From the NCBI GenBank assembly GCA_023433305.1, contig JAEZCZ010000126.1:1-7510 (forward strand): DNA of 7,510 nucleotides, given 5' to 3'. The notes under the pieces were generated by a model, which was not told the origin of the DNA, did not search any database, and worked only from the letters and a program-made list of their open reading frames with translations. The DNA is from Pseudomonadota bacterium. Its GTDB lineage: Bacteria; Pseudomonadota; Alphaproteobacteria; Sphingomonadales; Sphingomonadaceae. Positions 1 to 4,886 of the stretch are shown in pieces. Made by a program: the position numbers and the translations under genes. Every line of letters begins with the position of its first letter. Position 1 is the first letter of the stretch.

Positions 1-639
1 GGCGCCAAGCTTCTGCTCGACGGCTGCCAGGCCGTGCCCCGGCTGCCCGTCGACGTCGCCGCGCTAGACTGCGATTTCTACGCCTTCTCCGGCCACAAGC
101 TCTACGGCCCGACCGGCATTGGTGCGCTCTGGGGCCGCCACGCGCTGCTGGAAGCGATGCCCCCATGGCAGGGCGGCGGCGCGATGATCGAGAAGGTCAC
201 TTTCGCCAAGACGACCTACGCGCCGCCGCCGCAGCGTTTCGAAGCGGGCACTCCCGCGATCGTCGAGGCGATCGGCCTCGCCGTCGCATGCGATTATGTG
301 TCGAATATCGGCCTCGAAGCCATCCACGGGCACGAGGCCAAGCTGGTCGCCCAGCTGCGCGAAGCGCTGCGCGGCATGAACGACGTGCGCCTGTTCGGCC
401 CTGAGGACAGCGCCGGCATCGTCAGCTTCGCGCTTGACGGCATCCACCCGCACGATCTCGGCACCATATTGGATGAAGAGAACGTCGCGATTCGCGCCGG
501 GCACCACTGCGCCCAGCCGCTGATGGAGCGGCTCGGCGTGTCGGCCACCGCGCGGGCGAGCTTCGGGCTCTACAGCGACGAAGACGATGTCGCCACGCTG
601 CTGCGCGGAATCGAACGAACCAAGAGGATTTTCGGATGA
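1..639 (+). CDS. sufS: Cysteine desulfurase SufS, C-terminal part (5' end outside window)
   Basis: SufS is a PLP-dependent class V aminotransferase-fold enzyme. It takes sulfur from L-cysteine as a persulfide and supplies it to the SufBCD scaffold in the cytoplasm. The frame is open from base 1, giving 212 residues before TGA; the family is about 400-415 residues, so roughly the N-terminal half is missing. Visible landmarks are the cofactor-binding segment LLLDGCQAV (Asp codon 19-21, Gln codon 28-30), the PLP-Schiff-base lysine in FSGHKLYGPTGIG (Lys codon 97-99), the MPPWQGGGAMI loop, and the catalytic persulfide cysteine in RAGHHCAQPLM (Cys codon 508-510). This arrangement is typical of group II (SufS/CsdA) rather than IscS enzymes. 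The stop overlaps the next start in ATGA, and sufA lies downstream, so this is the end of a suf operon whose sufB, sufC and sufD probably lie upstream (inferred from usual order). Identification is firm. Confidence 0.95.
   Translation, partial: GAKLLLDGCQAVPRLPVDVAALDCDFYAFSGHKLYGPTGIGALWGRHALLEAMPPWQGGGAMIEKVTFAKTTYAPPPQRFEAGTPAIVEAIGLAVACDYVSNIGLEAIHGHEAKLVAQLREALRGMNDVRLFGPEDSAGIVSFALDGIHPHDLGTILDEENVAIRAGHHCAQPLMERLGVSATARASFGLYSDEDDVATLLRGIERTKRIFG
623..628 (+). promoter_or_regulatory. Ribosome binding site of the DUF59 gene, inside sufS
   Basis: AGAGGA lies in the last codons of sufS, 7 nt before the ATG at 636. It supports that start and a coupled sufS-sufT reading. Confidence 0.6.
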
Positions 640-1157
640 TGGAGGAAGCCGACAAGCGCTTCACCGTGGAGGAAGTCGACGGAGTCGAAGCCCCGCCCAG
701 AGCTCGAGTCGAGGATGCGCAAGGCGCATCCGGGGGCGCCCGCGTGGAGAATGCGACCGAGGAGTCGCCGCATGATAAGCTCGAGCGAAAGCGCGACTAT
801 CTCGAAGGCTTTCTCGCGCAAAAGCCGCAGGCGGAGAACCCGGCCGAGCCCGGCGGCGCGCTCTACGAAAGCGTGATCGAAGCGCTCAAAGGCATTTACG
901 ACCCCGAGATCCCAGTGAACATCTACGATCTTGGCCTGATCTACGGCGTCGAGGTGAGCGAGGACGGCGACGTCGAGGTGGTGATGACGCTGACCACGCC
1001 GCACTGCCCGGTCGCCGAATCGATGCCGGGTGAAGTCGAGATGCGCGTCGTCTCGGTCCCAGGCGTGCGCGATGCCGAGGTCACGCTGGTGTGGGATCCG
1101 CCATGGGACCCCGCCAAGATGAGCGACGAGGCCCGGCTCGAGCTGGGCATGTTGTAG
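636..1157 (+). CDS. sufT: SUF-associated DUF59/MIP18-family Fe-S assembly protein (SufT-type)
   Basis: A 173-residue cytoplasmic protein. Residues about 75-173 form a DUF59 (MIP18/PaaD-like) domain, with the signature DPEIPVNIYDLGLIY at 89-103, the conserved cysteine in TLTTPHCPVAESMP (Cys124), and a C-terminal WDPPWDPAKMSDEARLELGM segment. Family members help mature or transfer Fe-S clusters; in suf operons this protein is usually annotated as SUF system assembly protein or SufT. Residues 1-70 are an acidic, probably disordered extension with a charged stretch (DKLERKRDYLEGFL, 47-60) before the domain. The ATG at 636 is chosen because AGAGGA at 623-628 lies 7 nt upstream and because it forms an ATGA overlap with sufS, suggesting translational coupling; a second ATG follows immediately at 639. 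The symbol sufT follows naming practice for DUF59 proteins in suf operons; its exact biochemical role is less settled than its family. Confidence 0.9.
   Translation: MMEEADKRFTVEEVDGVEAPPRARVEDAQGASGGARVENATEESPHDKLERKRDYLEGFLAQKPQAENPAEPGGALYESVIEALKGIYDPEIPVNIYDLGLIYGVEVSEDGDVEVVMTLTTPHCPVAESMPGEVEMRVVSVPGVRDAEVTLVWDPPWDPAKMSDEARLELGML
713..731. repeat. Perfect 8-bp inverted repeat inside the DUF59 gene
   Basis: GGATGCGC AAG GCGCATCC is a perfect 8-bp stem with a 3-nt loop. It lies in codons for the low-complexity linker (around residues 27-32, DAQGAS) ahead of the DUF59 domain. It sits in a poorly conserved part of the protein and could be a small inserted palindrome or a chance result of GC-rich linker codons. 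There is no following T-run, so it does not look like a terminator. Confidence 0.5.
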
Positions 1158-1186
1158 CGCGAGGCGAGAGGCCCCATCTTAGCAGC

Positions 1187-1543
1187 ATGACGGAAACGAA
1201 GACCCGCCAGCGCCCTGCCGCCGTCAACCTGACTCCCCGCGCCGAGGAGCGCGTGGCCCAGCTGATGGCGAGAGCGCCCGAAGGCACCGTGGGTGTCAAG
1301 CTCTCGACGCCGCGCCGAGGTTGTTCGGGGCTCGCCTATTCGGTGGATTACGTCACCGAGGCTCAGCCGTTCGACGAAAAGATCGAGACGCCCGGCGGCA
1401 CCTTCTACATCGACGGTGCCAGTGTGCTCTACCTGATCGGCTCGACGATGGATTGGCAGGAAGACGATTTCACCGCCGGTTTCGTCTTCGCCAACCCCAA
1501 CGCCAAGGGCGCCTGTGGCTGTGGGGAGAGCTTTACGGTATAA
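1187..1543 (+). CDS. sufA: A-type Fe-S cluster carrier, SufA/HesB/IscA family
   Basis: A 118-residue cytoplasmic carrier that accepts Fe-S clusters from the SUF scaffold and passes them to apo-proteins. The three cluster-ligating cysteines are present in the family arrangement: Cys46 in RRGCSGLAY and Cys110/Cys112 in GACGCGESF, close to the C-terminus. Supporting family motifs are the N-terminal LTPRAEERV, the internal YIDGASVLYLIGSTMDW (75-90) and FVFANPNAKGACGCG. The frame is also open upstream, but the ATG at 1187 gives the usual family length and the expected short N-terminus before LTP. A purine-rich stretch (GAGGCGAGAGG, 1161-1171) lies further upstream than ideal, so the ribosome site is not strong. 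The gene lies 29 nt after the DUF59 stop and 7 nt before a small downstream gene, consistent with one operon. In the family it works with SufS and SufBCD; the symbol sufA rather than iscA comes from this context. Confidence 0.92.
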   Translation: MTETKTRQRPAAVNLTPRAEERVAQLMARAPEGTVGVKLSTPRRGCSGLAYSVDYVTEAQPFDEKIETPGGTFYIDGASVLYLIGSTMDWQEDDFTAGFVFANPNAKGACGCGESFTV

Positions 1544-1550
1544 CGGGGCA

Positions 1551-1790
1551 ATGACTACGCCCCATCCCGAAGGGTTCCGCGCCTATCTCGAGCGCGAGAT
1601 CGCGCAGGCGCGTCGCACCAGCGCCGGGGAGCGCGAGCTGCGACGGACGTTGCTGACGCACGTCGAAGCGCTGGTGCGCCGCAACAGCCGGCGGCGCCCG
1701 CCCGGTATGGCCTCCGCGCTGGTCGAGCCGCCGCGCGGCCCGAAGCCGCTGAGCGGAGGCGCTGCGGCCTCGCTCGAGTTCGACAGCTAG
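1551..1790 (+). CDS. Small arginine-rich hypothetical protein at the end of the suf operon
   Basis: I do not recognise a family. This is a 79-residue protein starting at an ATG only 7 nt after the sufA stop, so it would be translated from the suf transcript. The N-terminal two thirds (about residues 6-48) is highly charged and likely helical (FRAYLEREIAQARR, then ERELRRTLLTHVEALVRRNSRRR). After that comes a Pro/Gly/Ala-rich tail (PPGMASALVEPPRGPKPLSGG). There is no cysteine, signal peptide or membrane segment. No good Shine-Dalgarno is visible (only ACGGGG abutting the start), so expression may depend on coupling to sufA. Its stop is embedded in a CTAG shared with the convergent lipoprotein gene. 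Position, uninterrupted frame and GC-biased codons support a real gene; a spurious ORF in GC-rich DNA cannot be excluded. Confidence 0.6.
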   Translation: MTTPHPEGFRAYLEREIAQARRTSAGERELRRTLLTHVEALVRRNSRRRPPGMASALVEPPRGPKPLSGGAAASLEFDS

Positions 1791-2227
1791 CGCTGCAACG
1801 CCTTGGCGCAGGCGGCGCGGTCGACTTCCTGGCCGTCGCTCGCGCGGCGGGCCTCGACGTAGGTGGCGATCGGCTCCGCGCCGGGGCGCAGCGGGTAAAG
1901 GAACACGTCGAGCACGCAGGACGGGCCAACGAACTGCAGCTTGCGCGCGTCGGCTTCGCGCACGTCGAGCCTAGGTTGGCCGAAGCGGCGGACCAGGCTC
2001 GCCCCATCCTGCTCGATCACCCCCTCGAGGCCGGGCACCCGCTGGATTTGCGGCGCCTGGAATCCGGTCACGGGCGGAGTGACCGGCCGCGTCGGCGGCA
2101 CCCCGCTTGCCGGTGGACGGATTACCGGCGGGCGCGGTGGCCCGCTCTGCGCCGGCGGAATGGCCGTACAGGCGGCGAGAGCAACGATCGCGGGGAGGGA
2201 AACGAGAATACGAAAATCACGCAGCAT
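1787..2227 (-). CDS. Small proline-rich outer-membrane lipoprotein, unknown function
   Basis: A 146-residue predicted lipoprotein. A short basic N-terminus and hydrophobic core (LVSLPAIVALAAC) end in the lipobox L17-A18-A19-C20; the residue after the cysteine is Thr, so Lol sorting to the outer membrane is expected. Residues about 24-58 are a Pro-rich spacer (PPRPPVIRPPASGVPPTRP). The globular part carries LEGVIEQDGASLVRRFGQPRLDVREADARK and GPSCVLDVFLYP, plus a late Cys140. Cys104 and Cys140 could form a disulfide in the periplasm. The pattern 'xLxxxFGxPxxxRxE ... CxLDxFLY' recalls small alphaproteobacterial lipoproteins of unknown role, and vaguely BamE/SmpA-like folds; that link is an inference. 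The start is fixed by the signal peptide; AAGGA lies about 11 nt upstream. It overlaps the EI24-like gene by 11 bp and is probably its operon partner. Its stop overlaps the convergent small gene at CTAG. Confidence 0.85.
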   Translation of the reverse strand: MLRDFRILVSLPAIVALAACTAIPPAQSGPPRPPVIRPPASGVPPTRPVTPPVTGFQAPQIQRVPGLEGVIEQDGASLVRRFGQPRLDVREADARKLQFVGPSCVLDVFLYPLRPGAEPIATYVEARRASDGQEVDRAACAKALQR

Positions 2228-2936
2228 GGGCAGCCGGGTCCTTGCGATGGATCAGGTGCGTCGCCGCCGCGGCACCGAGGATGGGGGCGATGAGCCCGAC
2301 GAACGGTATGGCCAGCAGCGCGGCGATCGATCCGCCCAGCAGGAACCGCTCGCCGCCGCCTACCGGCGCGCGGTGCCCGGCGCCGTGACGATGCCGCAGC
2401 CAGACCATGTCCTGCAGCTCGCGTCCGATGAGCAGCGCGTTGACCAGCCAGAACAGCACTGCGGTCCCGACGCCGGTGACCAGCAGGATCAGCGCGAACG
2501 GCAGCACGGCGAGGTTCACCAGCAGCGCTCGCAGCGCCGCTCGCAAGCTGGTGGTGAACTGCTCGGTCACGGGCAGGTCTCGCGCCCGGGCCGCCGCATC
2601 TGGAAAATGCCGCGCCTCGACGGCCTGGACCACGTCATCGGCGAAGAACTGGATCACTGCCATCGCCACGATACGCCATGCGAGCCAGACGCCGAGAATT
2701 GCGATCAGCAACGACGCGATCCTGCGGACTTCGTCCGCGCCCGCGAACAAGGCCGCGTCGAGGCCGATCCAGTCCATCAGGAAATCGATCGCATACCAGC
2801 CCCCGATCGCCACGCCCACGAAGAGAACGAGCGACACCGCGAGGCTCTTGGCGAGGATGCGCAGAACCTGCGGGTCGCCGAGTTGGCGTAGCGCAAGCAG
2901 CAGAGATGTGGCGACGCTGGGCATACCTGGGGGCAT
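2217..2936 (-). CDS. EI24 (CysZ-like) domain integral membrane protein
   Basis: A 239-residue inner-membrane protein with four hydrophobic segments, at about residues 31-50, 72-95, 139-170 (long, possibly re-entrant or kinked) and 198-227. The segment NALLIGRELQDMVWLRHR (166-183) matches the conserved 'lGRey...ALRH' signature of EI24/CysZ-family proteins. In Escherichia coli CysZ imports sulfate; the alphaproteobacterial EI24 proteins have no settled substrate. No sulfur-assimilation gene is visible beside it except the suf genes, which convergently abut the unit, so I do not assign cysZ. Two in-frame ATGs are possible, at 2936 and 2924; the second (MPSVATSLLLALRQL) reads more like a family N-terminus, and neither has a clear Shine-Dalgarno. 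The next gene, a lipoprotein, begins 11 bp inside the end of this one. The upstream side faces the PfkB-family gene across 91 bp. Confidence 0.85.
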   Translation of the reverse strand: MPPGMPSVATSLLLALRQLGDPQVLRILAKSLAVSLVLFVGVAIGGWYAIDFLMDWIGLDAALFAGADEVRRIASLLIAILGVWLAWRIVAMAVIQFFADDVVQAVEARHFPDAAARARDLPVTEQFTTSLRAALRALLVNLAVLPFALILLVTGVGTAVLFWLVNALLIGRELQDMVWLRHRHGAGHRAPVGGGERFLLGGSIAALLAIPFVGLIAPILGAAAATHLIHRKDPAAHAA

Positions 2937-3027
2937 CGGTGCTTGCGATTGCGCGCGCGGCAGGCCAAGTCAATCGCGCAACGGCGGCCGTCCGGCCGGC
3001 CGGTCTCATCCAACCTCGGAAGGCCCC
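2937..3027. promoter_or_regulatory. Divergent intergenic region between EI24-like and PfkB-family genes
   Basis: This 91-bp gap between divergent genes must hold both promoters or lie just downstream of them. On the minus strand TTGACTTGG (reading from about 2973 down) is a fair -35-like element, but the -10 region 17 nt on is not convincing. A 7-bp inverted repeat GCGATTG/CAATCGC (2945-2951 and 2971-2977) flanks it. A perfect 12-bp palindrome CCGGCCGGCCGG lies at 2992-3003. GGAAGG at 3018-3023 is the ribosome site for the kinase gene, 4 nt from its ATG. None of these identifies a known regulator. Confidence 0.4.
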
Positions 3028-4023
3028 ATGCAGGAAGCCAGATACGACGTCATCGCCATCGGAAACGCCATCGTCGACGTGATGTCGCCCTGTACCGACG
3101 AGTTGATCGAGGAATTTGGCATGGCGCGCGGGGCGATGACCCTGGTCGATGCGCGCCAGGCCGCCGATCTCTACGACGCGATGGGTCCGGCGAGGGAGAT
3201 TTCGGGCGGCTCGGCGGCGAACACGCTGGCGGGGCTCTCGGCGCTCGGCGCGCAGTGCGCCTTCATCGGCCAGGTCGCCGACGACCAGCTCGGCGCGGTC
3301 TTCGCGCACGACATCCGCGCCGTCGGTATCGATTTCGACACCCCGCCGCGCAAAGGCGAGCCATCGACCGCGCGCTGCCTGATCTTCGTCACGCCCGACG
3401 GCCAGCGCACGATGCACACGTTCCTCGGCGCCTCGCAGTACCTTCCGGCGAGCGCGCTCGACGAAGAGGCGATCGGCGGGGCGAGCATCCTCTACCTCGA
3501 AGGCTACCTATGGGATCCGGAAGAGCCGCGGGCCGCGATGCGCCGGGCGATCGAGACGGCGCGCGCTGCCGGCCGCAAGGTCGCGCTCACGCTGTCCGAC
3601 GTGTTCGTCATCGCTCGACACGGCGACGATTTCCTCGCCCTCATCGCCGAAGGGATGATCGACATTCTCTTCGCTAACGAGGCGGAGCTGGCCGCGATCA
3701 CCGATTGCCGCGACTTCGAAGAAGGCATCGCCAAGCTTGCCCCGCAAGTGCCGCTCTTGGTGGTGACGCGCAGCGAGAAGGGCGCGGTGGCACTTTCTGG
3801 AGGCGAGCGCGCGGAAGTTGCAGCTGAGCCGGTGGACGAAGTTGTCGACACGACCGGTGCGGGCGATCTCTTCGCAGCAGGTTTCCTGTTCGGCCATGCG
3901 CGCGGGCGCGATCTCGGAACCTCGCTGCGGATGGGAGCAATCGCCGCGGCGGAAGTGATCAGCCACTACGGCGCGCGTCCCGAAGCGGACCTCAAGGCCT
4001 TGATCGAAAGCCGCCTTGGCTGA
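3028..4023 (+). CDS. PfkB-family carbohydrate/nucleoside kinase (adenosine kinase-like)
   Basis: A 331-residue cytoplasmic ribokinase/PfkB-fold enzyme that transfers a phosphate from ATP to a sugar or nucleoside hydroxyl. Visible motifs are the N-terminal VIAIGNAIVDVM (8-19), the first PfkB signature around SGGSAANTLAGLSALG (59-74) with the substrate-binding Gly-Gly, the Mg/phosphate-related NxxE motif (Asn217-Glu220, FANEAEL), and the second signature DTTGAGDLFAAGFLFG (274-289) with the anion hole and catalytic base Asp280. The length is normal and the frame intact. Alphaproteobacterial proteins of this type are usually annotated adenosine kinase or simply PfkB family; substrate cannot be fixed from sequence alone. 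The ATG at 3028 is chosen over the long upstream open frame because a GGAAGG ribosome site lies 4 nt before it and because the domain begins here. It is followed after 34 nt by a secreted protein gene on the same strand. Confidence 0.92.
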   Translation: MQEARYDVIAIGNAIVDVMSPCTDELIEEFGMARGAMTLVDARQAADLYDAMGPAREISGGSAANTLAGLSALGAQCAFIGQVADDQLGAVFAHDIRAVGIDFDTPPRKGEPSTARCLIFVTPDGQRTMHTFLGASQYLPASALDEEAIGGASILYLEGYLWDPEEPRAAMRRAIETARAAGRKVALTLSDVFVIARHGDDFLALIAEGMIDILFANEAELAAITDCRDFEEGIAKLAPQVPLLVVTRSEKGAVALSGGERAEVAAEPVDEVVDTTGAGDLFAAGFLFGHARGRDLGTSLRMGAIAAAEVISHYGARPEADLKALIESRLG

Positions 4024-4057
4024 CATAAGCGTTTGGATTCGAGAGGGAATTCACATC

Positions 4058-4855
4058 ATGAAGCGTATCGTTTGCGGCACCTTGGCGCTCGTCGGAGCCT
4101 TGGTCGCCTCGCCCGCCGCTGCTCAGGGGGGGTGCGACCGTGCCTTGCTCGAAGGCATTGCCGGAGACTGGATCTCCGCACTCGAGAAGGGCAGCGGGTT
4201 CGAAATGAAGCTCGGCGAATGGGTCGAGTTCCAGAACAACCTCGAGCTCGGCTCGATGGGCGCTTTCCTCGACAAGCCGCGCAAGGTGGACTGGCACCGC
4301 GCGCTGCTCGACACCGGCGCCTGCAAGGTCATGGTCGAAACCGTCATCCTCGATGCGGACAAGCCGATGGTGCTCTCGACCGTGCTGACCAACGGGTTCT
4401 TCGGCGTCAGCCCGATCAGCAACATCGTCAGCACGACCGGTGACTGGAAGTTCGACGCGGCGGCCACGCTGCAGCACGTTGGCGCCGAAGAGTGGGTGCC
4501 GATCCCCGAGGGCCAACGCAACAGCCGCCAGGAGTTGCTCGCCATCGCGAATGCCTACCTCGATAGGCTGAGCAATCCCGGAACTCAGGTCGCCTGGGCC
4601 GAAGGCTGCACGCGCCTCGACGGCGGCACGATGGCCGCGAGCTGCGAAGAGGGCCTGCCGAGCAATCTCGCCGCGGCCGAGCGCCAGGCGGTCGTCGACG
4701 AAGTCCTCGGCGCCGTGAACGTCCAGTTCCGCCTGGGCGAGAAGCGCCGGGCCGGCAGCGTCACTCTGCGGATCGAGGACGGCAAGGTCCGCTCGGTCCA
4801 CACGCTCGCCAACTGCGGCGGCGAAAGCGATTGCGGGCTGCCGCAGGCAAGCTGA
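4058..4855 (+). CDS. Secreted six-cysteine protein, possibly DUF8021-like
   Basis: A 265-residue exported protein. The first 22 residues form a Sec signal peptide (basic MKR, hydrophobic core LALVGALVA, cleavage after SPAAA before QGGC). The mature chain holds six cysteines (26, 89, 184, 196, 253, 259), an even number that would suit three disulfides in the periplasm. Two stretches look like a duplicated or two-part layout: CDRALLEGIAGDWISALEKG (26-45) and SRQELLAIANAYLDRLS (156-172) followed by the cysteine-bearing VAWAEGCTRLDGG. The phrase ER/QRxSRxxLxAIAxxYxDxL with a following 'C.R' recalls secreted DUF8021 proteins, an assignment from memory that needs a profile search. No catalytic motif is evident. 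The ATG at 4058 is preferred because it begins the signal peptide and follows a GAGAGGG ribosome site (4041-4047), whereas earlier in-frame codons would overlap the kinase gene. It may share the kinase transcript. Confidence 0.85.
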   Translation: MKRIVCGTLALVGALVASPAAAQGGCDRALLEGIAGDWISALEKGSGFEMKLGEWVEFQNNLELGSMGAFLDKPRKVDWHRALLDTGACKVMVETVILDADKPMVLSTVLTNGFFGVSPISNIVSTTGDWKFDAAATLQHVGAEEWVPIPEGQRNSRQELLAIANAYLDRLSNPGTQVAWAEGCTRLDGGTMAASCEEGLPSNLAAAERQAVVDEVLGAVNVQFRLGEKRRAGSVTLRIEDGKVRSVHTLANCGGESDCGLPQAS

Positions 4856-4860
4856 TCGCG

Positions 4861-4886
4861 GCGACCGGCGGTCAGCCGCCGGCCGC
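4861..4886. terminator. Possible bidirectional terminator hairpin at the convergent junction
   Basis: The stem GCGACCGGCGG (4861-4871) pairs with CCGCCGGCCGC (4876-4886): seven GC pairs, one A/C mismatch, then three more pairs, with a 4-nt loop TCAG. It lies 6 bp past the secreted-protein stop and contains the purD stop codon (TCA on this strand, 4872-4874) in its loop. Neither side has a T-run, so it is not a canonical intrinsic terminator. The place and strength fit a transcription-blocking or 3'-end-stabilising hairpin for both converging transcripts. Confidence 0.4.

Noticed and set aside
1941..2891. Long plus-strand open frame (about 316 codons) opposite the EI24-like and lipoprotein genes
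   Set aside because: The translation is low-complexity and Gln/Arg/Asp-rich, with no recognisable domain. It is the mirror of two convincing minus-strand genes in GC-rich DNA.
2407..3027. In-frame upstream extension of the PfkB-family kinase
   Set aside because: The extension is Ser/Arg/Ala-rich antisense to the EI24-like gene and has no ribosome site of its own. The kinase domain and GGAAGG site fit the ATG at 3028.
3992..4801. Minus-strand open frame (about 269 codons) opposite the secreted protein gene
   Set aside because: The composition is typical of antisense GC-rich shadow frames (Asp/Arg/Ala-rich). The plus-strand frame has a signal peptide, ribosome site and cysteine pattern.
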